Of a stretch of 64,000 nt of DNA, positions 33,603 to 43,189 are shown in pieces. The notes below the pieces were generated by a model. That model did no database searches. It saw only the letters and a list, made by a program, of their open reading frames with translations, and was not told the DNA's origin. A program made the position numbers and the translations under genes. The stretch is from Ryuthela nishihirai (taxonomy: Eukaryota > Arthropoda > Arachnida > Araneae > Heptathelidae), in NCBI GenBank assembly GCA_038380435.1, contig JAWZYU010000013.1, forward strand, positions 14,025,901 through 14,089,900. Direction: 5' to 3'. Every line of letters begins with the position of its first letter. Within the stretch, counting starts at the first letter, position 1.

Positions 33603-34072
33603 TTCACATTGTGGTGTCATTTGATATGGAAGGAACCAGAAACACTATCATGCCACAAATATCCATGAACAGGACACCTACAGTGGTGGCTGTGTCATGG
33701 ATTGAGGAGAGGTATCTTTGGATGGATGCACAGATCTGTATATGATTCCAGCAGACTACATCACATGTTGAAATGTACAGGGATGAAATCTTGGACCCCT
33801 TTGTGTGACCAGATGCAGGTGCAACAGATGATACCTTTTTCTACAGGATGACAATGCCTACCCACATCATTGTCACCTTGTCAATCATTATCTGGAGATT
33901 CATTAACATGATATATACAGAAAAAAAGTTTTAAAATATTTAATATTCACGATTATGCTGTTATAATGTTAAATGCTCTTGAGCAATACTATTCTACATC
34001 TAGCTTACATCTATTTCATACTTTAACTGCGAGTTTTTCATAATGATGTTATTTTTCCTTAAGGACTTTTAA

Positions 34073-35200
34073 CCCTTCCTGGTTCATCGTCGAACATAGA
34101 TGCTCACGGAATCTCAAATAAAAGGTCAAGGATGTCAATAAATGTCTTTTGTACGATACACGAAACTTCAATTTTGTAAAAAAAAAATTGCCATTTGAAA
34201 ATTTTCTTAGTAATATCTTTTAAAAATATACAATCAGGTTTGAAAAATAATATTTCTTTTTTTATTTGATGCACATTTTATTAAACTATAATGTAAATAA
34301 TTTGTTAAAGCCATATGGTTGCCATTTCTTAGAAGCATTATACAGTATTGCAAATTTGTTTGTTAGCATTACTCTTATATTGAAGCAATCACCTGATTTA
34401 AGCTCACAAGTTTGATTTGAACTATTATCAATAAGTTTTTCTTTAAAGTTTTGAAAATCTCCTGTAAATTAACAAAAAAGCTGTTTTTAAAAACAGAAGA
34501 TTTTGGAAGTAATTGCAAAGTGCATATCACCATTTTTATTTCCCGTTTTACATCCTTTCTGCCACAAACCTATTTCAGTATTCTCAGAATTATTTTTATC
34601 ATTTATCCCAGCATTCTATGCATCTTTCCTGCTCTTCAGATCGAAACTGTAAATAAAAAAAAGTTTTCTTAAAAAGAAGCAAGCCGAGTTGTTCCAAAGT
34701 TCAGTGGAGTACAAGGTATGTCACATTAACAGGTGTAGTTGAGTATTTGGTTGAATGCAGTGACCTAGTTATTGCTCACACATGCAGTAGTAAAGTGACT
34801 CTATAGTGGATGTTTACAGAGAAAGTTAATATGAACATATCTTTATGATCGATGTATGATAATGATTGGATATAGGATAATGTGACCATGAATCCAGTCA
34901 ACATTAACCTTCGTTTTCATTTCTGTAGATATATTTTATTTCTGCATATTATCAATTTTTTTGTCAGCTGATTATCAATCTTTTTACAACCCATTAGGTT
35001 ATATGCAATTTTTTAAAAATTATTTCTTTTTTTAATAAAAAATGAACTTTTACTGTTTTCTGAAAATGAATGAGATCTTGGATATGGAAGCAAAATGGAT
35101 TTCCTTGGCATGGAAAACAATCCTCGTGTGGGAGGGCAATTTCGAGAAAGCAATTCCGGACCTCTGGATGTAAATCAGTTTTTCAGGCTGGACCTAGGAA
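34073..35200 (+). mobile_element. piggyBac-like element
   Basis: It starts after TTAA (34069-34072) with cccttcctggttcatcg and ends ggctggacctaggaaggg, the same ends as the reference copy at 10891-11865. The 3' part carries a piece (35055-35150) shared with 45400-45490 that can be read as remnants of LDMEAKRISLAEQ. The right TTAA is lost because a SINE-B joins there. It entered the arm of the 3.9-kb element: the interrupted sequence matches the other arm across the TTAA. Confidence 0.75.
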
Positions 35201-35440
35201 GGGTTGGGATGTTTTACCTATGAGCAACACTTTTTTGGCACATCATGGGCTAAATGACTAGGTCACAAGGACTCTGAAGGTTCACAGAAGGTTGGGGGAG
35301 GGGACCCACTGGAACAGCGGTTGGGAGACAGATGGCAGGGTGGGGAATTTTGCGGAGATAAATCTCAATGCTGACCAAGCTGGGACTCGAACCTGGGAAC
35401 TACAGATTACCAGCCTGACGCGCTACCGACTGAACGTCCG
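35201..35440 (-). repeat. SINE-B copy with internal deletion
   Basis: Has the 3' end (gttgggatgttttacc on the plus strand) and a tRNA-like head with the B box ggttcgagtccc and the A-box region cagtcggtagcgcgtca on the minus strand. About 100 bp in the middle are missing (the jump near 35337). Confidence 0.8.
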
Positions 35441-35749
35441 TTAGGTTGACTGTATCCTTACTGTATTCATATTGTAGAAAACCATTGCTTAAGCAGCTTG
35501 AACTTAAAATAAAGTTTAAGTACTTTAAAAAACATTTAACCAGCCAAATTTCAACTTAAAAACATTAAAATCCAAATAGGTCAACATTCCAACCTGGTGA
35601 AAGGCTAGCACTCCCACTTGTTAACATGTTTCACCCTGAGCACTAGCAGGGCTTCGTCTGGCAATTGTACACCACAGTAGTACAATTTTATTGTTTATGA
35701 TTAATTAATATATTCAGATATAATAATTCTCCTTTTATTTTTGATTTGT

Positions 35750-35965
35750 GTGTAGATTTAATAGTAGGCAGTATATTATTAAATGTATCAATTTATTTAA
35801 TTCTTGTATAGGATGGTCCCAAAATATAAAGGTTTATCATCTATGTAACGTAAATATAATAGTGGCTTATATTTTACTCTTTTTAATACTGTTTCTTCAA
35901 CATGTCTCATGACAATGTTGGCCATTGTAACGCTCCAAAGAAATGCAAAATACTTTTAAGTTTGG
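35750..35965 (-). pseudogene. Penelope-type reverse transcriptase fragment
   Basis: The minus strand reads MANIVMRHVEETVLKRV followed by KPLLYLRYIDDKPL. ANIxMxxxE followed by LxYLRYxDD is the hallmark of Penelope reverse transcriptase motifs B-C, with YIDD as the catalytic motif. The rest of the enzyme and the GIY-YIG nuclease are not recognisable. Confidence 0.72.
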
Positions 35966-36039
35966 ACCCTTTTTCTGATCCAATTAGTTTTATGCTCCGG
36001 ATAGATGAGACGGGCACCAGGCAATAATTAACAAATTGC

Positions 36040-36430
36040 CAAAAAAATAGAATAAGTTAAATTAGGGTTCAAAATACCAGTGAGCGTTAATGAGTAAGAA
36101 TTCAAAAATGATTGTCAAGTTAAATATCTAAATATAATCAAAACTTAATTCACGTTGCTCAAGAGAAAAAATTAGTAAAGACTCAAAAGGTTTAAATAAC
36201 AAACAAATTTATTTCCAAAAATCACTCACCAAAACTTCAATGAAGAAGATACATCAACTGAGCACTCTTCCGTGCTACATGCTTATGCTACTCTGCTACA
36301 TCACTATGTGCTCTGACAACTCACTGTGCTACTATGTGCTATCTCACTATGCTGTGCTACTGTGATTAGCATGTCACCGGTTTTAACAAGAGTCGAACGT
36401 GTCATGTTGCACACTGGAAAAGACATTTAC
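36040..36430 (-). other. Possible LTR-like segment
   Basis: On the minus strand the segment has repeated tatgtgctatctcac-like words near 36300-36360, an aataaattt signal near 36210 and tgcctggtgcccgtctc near 36010-36030, which could be an LTR and primer-binding area. No second LTR was found. The call is weak. Confidence 0.25.
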
Positions 36431-36828
36431 ATAAACTGATGAGCGATGCAAGCTATGACGCAAGAGGGGGCGTGTCCTTGTGCACGCGCTTTAGTGGGTG
36501 ACAGTCGGAAGATCGGAGTTGCGCATGCACAACTCCTAACTCTTGGAAACGAGCGCTGTGATGCCAAAAAGGAAATAAAAATCCCCAAAATGATAAATAT
36601 AACGTAAATTAAGTAAAACTGGTTAAGGTAAAGCAAAAGTGAACGATGGGGCATCACACCATAAGCCCAGAGAGGGGTGATTCCAATGGGATCTCCATCA
36701 GTCTGTACCCATGAATGGCCACCAACAACAAACCAATTAGAATTAGTAGCCAGGTCAAGGGTCTCATGCACATTAAAGTACTGTTGGGCTGTAGGCTTGG
36801 CAGCTTTCAACCATTCCATCACAATCAA
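36427..36828 (-). CDS. Unassigned open frame with coding-like composition
   Basis: The first ~65 residues look protein-like (MEWLKAAKPTAQQYFNVHET, then LATNSNWFVVGGHSWVQTD and GDPIGITPLWAYG) and contrast with the AT-rich surroundings. A further open stretch at 37007-37198 (including LLVVFGFHCAARASEGSTLP) lies upstream across the SINE-A insertion and may be part of the same frame. I do not recognise the family. It sits inside the Penelope-like unit, so it may be part of that element or a captured sequence. Confidence 0.4.
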   Translation of the reverse strand: MIVMEWLKAAKPTAQQYFNVHETLDLATNSNWFVVGGHSWVQTDGDPIGITPLWAYGVMPHRSLLLYLNQFYLIYVIFIILGIFISFLASQRSFPRVRSCACATPIFRLSPTKARAQGHAPSCVIACIAHQFM

Positions 36829-36848
36829 TATGCATAAAGATCATGTAT

Positions 36849-37053
36849 AAAAAAAAAATACCCCCTCAAGCAGCTGCTTGCCACAGAGGTCTGACAGGAG
36901 CCTGTCAGTTTATATGCCAGAGTAGAAAGTCTGAGAGGATGGCAGGACCTCAGCAGAAAAACGACACACACATCCATGCCTTACCCGGGGCTCGAACCCA
37001 GATCCCTTAGATCAGTAGCCAAGTGTGGTAACCACTCGGCCACGGGAGCAACA
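36849..37053 (-). repeat. SINE-A copy, full length, well preserved
   Basis: On the minus strand it has A box tggccgagtggttacca, B box gggttcgagccccggg, the family body and the tail cagctgcttgagggggtatt followed by T. It is among the best preserved copies. Confidence 0.9.
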
Positions 37054-38149
37054 CTGAAATCCCCTCCCCAATTTCTGGCAGTGTGGAACCTTCTGATGCA
37101 CGAGCAGCACAGTGAAAACCAAAAACTACCAATAGAGGGAGACTCTTATTTAAAGCCTTAACATCACGCTGTATAGTGCCAGACGACGTGTGGACCATAT
37201 CACCATGTGGAGTGCTAGGCTGTTCGCCAGGTAGGAATGTTGACCTATTTGGATTTTAACATTTTTAAGTTGAAATTTAGTTATTATCACATGATGTTGG
37301 CACTGATATTTTAACACCACCTACCAATCCTTTTTCAAAGGTAGACACTGTCCATAAGGTTACCTTTCACCAACCAATATTGGTTAGGTTGACTGTATCC
37401 TTCAATGCACATATTGTAGAAAGCCATTGCTCAAGCAGCTTAAAATTAAATTTAAGTACTTTAAAAAACATTTAACCAAACAGTGCATTACATCAGCACC
37501 AGCTGCCAATAATTAAAAGTCATCAGCAGCTAACTTAAGAAGAAGATCTACAATGGAGGTCCTTTGCAAGAATAACTTGAGGATGACAAGACTGGTTGAG
37601 TCAGCGTAAAAAGTTTAAGGAGACGTTAACTATGATAATATTTTCCATCTATTATTTGAAAACTTTTGAAGCCTTAAAAGTGTTCTTCAGTAAAAATAAC
37701 ACCATGGTGAAAAATTCATGGTTTAACTATGAAAATAGATGTAAGCCAAATGTAAAATAATATTGCTCAGGAGCATTTAAACATTATAACAGCATAATCG
37801 TGAATATTAAATAAATATATTATCTGGATAACAGCACTACTAATAGTAAGGAATGGACAGCCCAGTCTCCGACCTAAATCCAGAAGAACATAAATGGGAT
37901 CTCCCCTGAATTCTACATCTGTAAGCCTCCAGGAGTTTCAGTGTGCTTTGGAGGAGCAATGGAGATTACTATCAATAGTGCTGCTGGGCAGTCTTTTAAA
38001 GAACATGAGACATCACTGCAAGGCCACCTCACTGCAAGGCCTGCATAGGTGACCACACTCCATATAAAACAACCTGGGCTATCTCATTTGACATTCACCA
38101 TTTTACCATGTGTCTGTATTCATATATAATCATGAGAATTAAAAGTTGA

Positions 38150-38270
38150 TTTTCCTTGGTACCATACTTTAAGGAAAGTCCAAGCTTTTTGCCAATTATG
38201 TTCAATTAAATAAACAAGCCAACTTTAGAACTATTTTGTCCATTTTTCAAATGCTATTCTTACACACAGT
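38150..38270 (-). repeat. piggyBac-like fragment
   Basis: About 110 bp nearly identical to 43568-43650 (block ttggtaccatactttaagg and following). It lies inside the right part of the 12.7-kb Tc1 unit. Confidence 0.65.
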
Positions 38271-38348
38271 GCTTATATACCCCTACGTTGTTATTTCTGA
38301 GAAGCACTGGATGTTGAGGTTGTTCCTTAATTCATGGAAATGGGTGTA

Positions 38349-39240
38349 ATAGTAAGAAGCTTGTACCAAAAATTAAAAAAAAACATATCAATAAAGTTCA
38401 ACAGATTATTTGATGTATTATAACTACATTCCCCATGACATATTAATGATGCAGAAAAACAATGGTAAAAAATTACATGGTAAGAAAAGAAGGCTTATGA
38501 AAAGGCTTTGTTTTAATATTGGATAAATCATAAGTATTGTGTTAAAATTAAATTTCACTTCAGCATTATCCGTGACATTGAAACAGAGAAGCTGTAATCA
38601 TTCTTACCATCATGTGCAATGGAAAAGTTGATGTCACATACACTGCAACACATGTAATAAGCTTTCCTGGGATGTTTTAAATCTGGTTCTTCATCTTTAT
38701 ATCACTAATTACGAAAATTTTCACATATTTCTAAGAAATAATGAAAAACTCACAATATTTACAAGAAATGAAGGAATTGGTATATAGGAAATCATTAGCT
38801 TTGAAAAGTGGGGAGCATTCAATGAATGCAGAGCATTTTCAGCAACAGTTCAGTCATGAGCAGGAAGTCAAATGATACTTAAAGAATATCACTATTTCTT
38901 TCTGCTAGCCTTCCATAATTGTTTAAATTTGTAATTCAGATTTTTTGAAAGAGAGCATTCTTTGGATCTGACAATGTTCAATGCTTTGCAGTTTGTTTAT
39001 TTATTTCTGCTGATCACTAGTAACAAGAAAGGTAGAAAGGAACTGACATGAATTAGTGATTTCCAGTCTAGAATTGCCTAATTAAGAATTCAACCTTTTT
39101 TATACAATCTTTGCACATATTCATTTGATTTTTCCACTGTTAAACTGTGAAGATAAACTTTAAAAGAGATAATTAAGATATTTTAAAACAAATCAGAGTC
39201 TTAACAGTTAAATGGAATTTGTTACAAATTGGTGAAGTGT
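38349..39240. other. Intronic sequence, nothing recognised
   Basis: No exon or repeat was recognised between the Tc1 unit and the full-length RTE element. Confidence 0.45.
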
Positions 39241-39777
39241 CTGTAAATGGTAGCTAGGTAGTCACTGGAAGGAGAGCTATGCACCAATCCCCTGTGATGA
39301 TGCATAGAACCGGCCAGGCCTAGCACCTAATGTCCGACCCCGCCTTCTCGTGGTGCGGACCGTTAGTAACTTTCAAAAGAGATACTCTCTTGTCAAAGTG
39401 AACAGAAGGGGAGGGCTGCCAGATTAGTGTGGCCTACTGATCTGAACAACTATGGCTACTTTTCTTTTTTTCTACCCTGCTGAGGAGTGGTCAACCACAC
39501 AGGGTCCTGGTGCTGACCATATAAACCTACTGGACTGGACAGACATATGGCTCTGAGCTTGATTATGGATCCTGATTTTGCTGCACTGGTGGGCTTCTGT
39601 GGAGGGATAATCTTCCGCTGTGTTTTCTGTTTGTTTGTGGGTTGACAGCCCCAAGTGAATAGATTCACAGGATATGTTTATCAGCTGGTGGATAATCCTG
39701 AGCAGAAGTCATCGCAGGCACTCTTTGCTTCTATTGGCATCGTCAAATTCTACATTGGAGGAAGTCTTCCAGTGTAG

Positions 39778-40359
39778 ATGGCTTCAGCCTTTAGTAGTGG
39801 GGGAACAGGTCTTTGCCCCATGTCTGCGATTAGGGGGCTGTTTGATATTGTCGGCATTCCCTCTCTCAATAAACATAGTTTCTTTAAACATCCCACTAAC
39901 CATTTTCTCTCCATAGGTAGTTGGAATGTGAGGACTCTGCACAGAGCTTTTTCTCTTGATGTCCTCACACAAGAATTCCACCGTTATAATTTAGATATTC
40001 TCGGCTTGCAAGAAACCGGATGGACAGATAAAGGTCAGATTCTTAAAAATAATCTTAAATTTCTCTTTTCAGGGAGGGACGACAATAAGCATCACCAAGG
40101 CGTGGGTTTGCTTCTCAGCAGACACGCTAGCGATGCTCTTCTAGGATATGAGTGCATTAATGAAAGGTTTCTTACAGCAAAATTTCAGACAAGCGTTAAA
40201 GACTTGAATGTTATCTGCTGTTATTCCCCCACTGAGGATGCCGATGAGGATGAGAAGGATAGGTTTTATGGACAACTTCAGGATATTTTGAATTCTGTCA
40301 AGAAAGGAGATATTACCCTTGTTCTTGGTGACTTCAATGCCAAAGTTGGTACTGACTGA
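39778..40359 (+). CDS. RTE APE-type endonuclease, N-terminal two thirds
   Basis: A 193-codon frame with GSWNVRTLH (Asn), LGLQETGW (catalytic Glu), CYSPTEDAD and LVLGDFNAKVG (Asp/Asn). These are the motifs of the endonuclease that nicks the target in LINE retrotransposition. The true start may be the Met before FLSIGSWNVR-like sequence or further upstream. The frame stops at 40357 because of a frameshift; the rest follows in frame from 40319. Confidence 0.85.
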   Translation: MASAFSSGGTGLCPMSAIRGLFDIVGIPSLNKHSFFKHPTNHFLSIGSWNVRTLHRAFSLDVLTQEFHRYNLDILGLQETGWTDKGQILKNNLKFLFSGRDDNKHHQGVGLLLSRHASDALLGYECINERFLTAKFQTSVKDLNVICCYSPTEDADEDEKDRFYGQLQDILNSVKKGDITLVLGDFNAKVGTD

Positions 40360-40855
40360 CCTTTGGGGAGGGGTGATAGGCCCTTTTGGTATTGGTAGCT
40401 GCAATGGCAATGGGCAACGTCTCCTACAGGTAAGTAAACTCAATGGATTCAGAATAACTAACACTTATTACAAACACCGTGACATACATAAGTACACATG
40501 GGTTTCACCTGATGGGCTGCATAAGAATATGATTGATTACATATTAATTAACAGCAAATGGGCTAGTTCTGTTAGGAATACCAGGGCATATAGGGGAGCT
40601 GAAATTGGATCTGACCATTACCTTGTTAAAAGTGTCTTGCAACTTAAACTTAAAAAGTGTTGTGCTAAGGTTAAAAAATTTACTTTTAATACTGAAGCTC
40701 TGAAAGATCCAGTTATAGCCAAAGCTTACCATGATAGGCTACTTAGTCATTATGACAGTCATGGTATGCTTACTACTGAAGTTGAGGAAGAATGGGATCA
40801 TTTTAAACAGGCTTTTTTGGACACTAACAGTACTCTTTTAGGAAAAAAGGAGTAG
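40319..40855 (+). CDS. RTE endonuclease C-terminus and linker
   Basis: Continues the endonuclease with IGPFGIGSCNGNGQRLL, WVSPDGLHKNMIDYILINSK and the terminal GSDHYLVKS (Asp-His). After the domain comes a basic, helical linker. It ends at a TAG shared with the copy at 14451, while homologous coding sequence (SQNYLSDKALELISERKNY) continues in the same frame after the stop. Confidence 0.82.
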   Translation: MFLVTSMPKLVLTDLWGGVIGPFGIGSCNGNGQRLLQVSKLNGFRITNTYYKHRDIHKYTWVSPDGLHKNMIDYILINSKWASSVRNTRAYRGAEIGSDHYLVKSVLQLKLKKCCAKVKKFTFNTEALKDPVIAKAYHDRLLSHYDSHGMLTTEVEEEWDHFKQAFLDTNSTLLGKKE

Positions 40856-41167
40856 AAGAGCCAGAATTATCTGAGTGATAAGGCACTTGAGCTTATTTCG
40901 GAAAGAAAGAACTACAGGAATGTCCTTAATCAATACCCTACTAGTCCTAATAGAAAGCATTACAGAGAACTTAATAAACGTGTAAAAGATCAGTTAGCTG
41001 CTGATAAGAATCTTGGCTTGATGGTTTGGCTGACAAAGCCAAGGAAGCAGTTAGACAGTACAACAGCACAGAACTGTACCAGAGAATTAATGTTTTGTGT
41101 GGTAGAAAACGGACAGGCACACAAGGATTGAAGGATAAACAAGGTTATAGAAGGGGAGGATTCTGTC

Positions 41168-42736
41168 ATGACTAGGTGGGCTGAGCATTTCAGTGATGTT
41201 CTAAACAATGTAGTTAGTTCTACTCCCATTATTTGCAATGATTATAGATGCATTGGTGGCTTTAATGTTGGCCCTATAACACAATCTGAAGTTATTTTGG
41301 CTGTTTCTAAACTTAAACTACATAAATCCCTAGGGGTAGATGAAATTACTACCGAAATGCTTAGAGCTGGGAATGTTTCGGTTACCACTTGGATGACTGA
41401 AATTCTGAATATCTTTTATGATAAAGGCATGGTTCCTAAGGATTTTACCAGAGCTATTGTTATCCCTATTTTCAAAAAAGGTGATCGCAGTTCTTGTGAT
41501 AACTATAGGGGTATCAGCCTACTCTCTGTTCCAGGTAAAGTTCTTTCCATGATTGTGCTTAATAGAATTAAGAATCTGGTTGACAGTCAATTGCGTGATG
41601 AGCAATGTGGATTCAGAAGTGGTAGGGGATGTGTGGATCAGATATTTTCACTTAGGCAGATTCTTGAGAAATGTTTAGAGTTTCAGAAACCTTTGGTTGC
41701 TAGCTTTGTTGATTTCAAAAAGGCTTTTGACTCTGTTGATCGCCATAATTTGTGGTTGATTGTGAGATCATATGGTATACCAGACAAGTTAGTTAACATT
41801 ATGAAAGCTCTCTATAATAACACTGAGTCGTGTGTGAGAGTTGGTAAGGCTTGTAGCAATTGGTTTAGCATTACTTCTGGTGTTCGACAAGGGTGCATTT
41901 TGTCTCCTTTTCTCTTTAGCTTGGTTATTGATTATGTTATGCAAAATTCACTTCAAGGGAAAGATTTTGGCCTTAAATGGGCTGGAGATACTAAAATTTC
42001 TGATTTAGATTATGCTGATGATTTAGCCCTTTTGGCAAATGATGTTGATGAGATGAACTCTTTCATTCGAGCTGTTGATGAGACTGGTAGTAGAGTAGGT
42101 TTGGTTATAAACAGAGAGAAAACTAAAGTGATGAAAATTGGTCAGGCAGGCTGTGATTCAGTTAATCTGAATGGTTGCAGTCTTAAGCAGGTGTCACAGT
42201 TTAATTATCTTGGGAGCTATGTAACAGATAATGGTGATGTGCGGCATGAGATTAACAGATGGATAGGGATTGCTGCCGGGACTTTTAAGAATCTATGGAG
42301 ATTGTGGAGAAATAGGCATATACACCTAAAGACTAAAATTAGACTGTATAATAGTTTGGTTCTTTCTAGGGTTAGTTATGGTAGTGAAACTTGGACACTT
42401 TGTAAACAAGATAACAGGAAACTAGATGCTTTTGATTCCAGATGCTTACGCAGTATCTTGGGCATTAGGTGGTTCAACTTTGTAACTAATGATGAGATTA
42501 CGCAAAGGAGTTTGCAACCTCCTTTAAGCAGCATATTGTGCAGAGAGAGACTTCGTTGGTTTGGCCATGTTGCCCGTATGAATAATTATAGATTGGCGAA
42601 TAGGGTTATGAACAGTGTGCCTAAAGGCCTCAGAAAGAAGGGGAGACCTAGGATGCGGTGGGCAGACAATGTCAAACAAGACCTTGTTAGAATTGGTGTG
42701 CAGTGGCCAGATTGCAGTAGATGTAGCTCAGGATAG
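41168..42736 (+). CDS. RTE reverse transcriptase (522 aa)
   Basis: Motifs in order: NYRGISLLSVPGKVLS, motif A FVDFKKAFDSVDR, motif B GVRQGCILSPFLFS, catalytic YADD in LDYADDLALL, NYLGSYVTDNGDVRHEI, YGSETWTL and LRWFGHVARM. The last residues (CSRCSSG) result from an extra t near 42711; the 16-kb copy continues with DAVDVAQDRLAWR. Otherwise the domain is intact. The element lies antisense to the host gene. Confidence 0.9.
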   Translation: MTRWAEHFSDVLNNVVSSTPIICNDYRCIGGFNVGPITQSEVILAVSKLKLHKSLGVDEITTEMLRAGNVSVTTWMTEILNIFYDKGMVPKDFTRAIVIPIFKKGDRSSCDNYRGISLLSVPGKVLSMIVLNRIKNLVDSQLRDEQCGFRSGRGCVDQIFSLRQILEKCLEFQKPLVASFVDFKKAFDSVDRHNLWLIVRSYGIPDKLVNIMKALYNNTESCVRVGKACSNWFSITSGVRQGCILSPFLFSLVIDYVMQNSLQGKDFGLKWAGDTKISDLDYADDLALLANDVDEMNSFIRAVDETGSRVGLVINREKTKVMKIGQAGCDSVNLNGCSLKQVSQFNYLGSYVTDNGDVRHEINRWIGIAAGTFKNLWRLWRNRHIHLKTKIRLYNSLVLSRVSYGSETWTLCKQDNRKLDAFDSRCLRSILGIRWFNFVTNDEITQRSLQPPLSSILCRERLRWFGHVARMNNYRLANRVMNSVPKGLRKKGRPRMRWADNVKQDLVRIGVQWPDCSRCSSG

Positions 42737-42929
42737 ACTTGCTTGGAGAACTAAATTGCACGGTCTGGTTGGACCTCCGTAGCCCATGGCTGCTTGAGGA
42801 GGATGATGATGATGACGACATGGAGCCGTCTCTCTTCTACAGAAACTCTAGACTAACTGAAGCAGTTGACAATCTGCAAATGAAGCAACTACCACCCCCA
42901 GAAATAACAGTAAAAACTCCAAAACTAAC

Positions 42930-42972
42930 CTGGTTTTCCATCACCTGATGAAAACTCATTTGGGAAAACTTC
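42930..42972 (-). CDS. UPB1: Beta-ureidopropionase exon (FPNEF segment)
   Basis: This 43-nt exon encodes EVFPNEFSSGDGKP plus the first base of an Ala codon. It corresponds to the EHFPNEFTSGDGKxA block of the family. The acceptor is atttcag and the donor gttagt. It fits in phase between the exons at 47031-46950 and 22242-22216. A full-length RTE element ends only about 110 bp away on the donor side. Confidence 0.9.
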
Positions 42973-43189
42973 CTGAAATTTCAAGGAATAATACATTTGA
43001 ATAAAATTACTCAAAAACCTATTAGTTTCACATTTATCCAAACTTTACCAATGATACACATATTTAACTTTTATTTCTAAAAGCTTTTACCAGAAACTAC
43101 ATAAAATATCTACAGAAACAACTGAACATAGAAATATAATCGCATACATTTGATATGAATGAAACAAATCTGAGAAATGTATTTTTTAA

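Larger units (their letters stand above)
35442..37485 (-). mobile_element. Penelope-like retroelement, degenerate, with terminal direct repeats
   Basis: A repeat of about 103 bp occurs at both ends in the same orientation (35442-35543 and 37383-37485; aagtactttaaaaaacattt and ctcaagcagctt-type blocks). Just inside are inverted copies (35548-35620 and 37205-37275). Between them the minus strand encodes part of a Penelope-type reverse transcriptase and the gacgaagccctg...gtgaaacatg tail motif of that class. SINE-A at 36849 is a later insertion. Confidence 0.65.
33897..37818. mobile_element. 3.9-kb inverted-repeat element inside the Tc1 relic
   Basis: Arms at 33935-34064 and 37679-37818 are inverted repeats of about 130-140 bp (blocks taatattcacgattatgctg and agcttacatctattt). 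The 10-mer attatctgga flanks the unit (33887-33896 and 37819-37828). Removing the unit gives a Tc1 protein with the correct spacing between YL and the EW-like motif. A 9-10 bp duplication with long inverted repeats would suit a Mutator-like element, but no transposase is visible. Most of the interior is secondary insertions. Confidence 0.6.
32990..38060 (+). pseudogene. Tc1-family transposase pseudogene, split into three
   Basis: At 33000-33320 lie N-terminal pieces (FMHLEEQIQ, CHSSASGP). At 33614-33896 lie pieces of the catalytic core, including YRDEILDPFV and LQDDNAYPHHCHLVNHYL, with the second catalytic Asp. At 37829-38060 the core resumes with MDSPVSDLNPEEHKWD and a C terminus like that of the 2533 element. 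Many stops and shifts are present. It belongs to the same family as the copy at 2617-3690. Confidence 0.8.
25625..38346 (+). mobile_element. Tc1-like transposon inflated to 12.7 kb by nested insertions
   Basis: The left end caatggtttctaaaaattaa and the reverse-complemented right end cacccatttccatgaattaa are inverted repeats of the same type as the Tc1 element at 2533, flanked by TA (25623-25624, 38347-38348). Element-derived sequence is left at 25625-25709, 32760-33392, 33603-33896, 37829-38150 and 38270-38346, together about 1.4 kb. The rest is an I-type LINE, a SINE-B, a 3.9-kb inverted-repeat element and a piggyBac-like fragment. Confidence 0.82.
39241..42818 (+). mobile_element. Full-length RTE-type LINE
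   Basis: It begins ctgtaaatggtagctagg, as does the copy at 63680, has a ~540-bp 5' UTR, then endonuclease and reverse transcriptase regions, and ends tggctgcttgagg followed by (atg)n, the short-repeat tail typical of RTE/BovB elements. Length 3.6 kb. The coding region is broken near 40355, at 40853-40855 and in the linker before 41168. It is about 97% identical by eye to the copy at 14101-16413. No clear target duplication was found. Confidence 0.88.

Noticed and set aside
38560..38700. Possible host exon reading YYMCCSVCDINFSIAHDG on the minus strand
   Set aside because: It does not match the family at this position in the gene order, and the flanking exons already join in phase without it.
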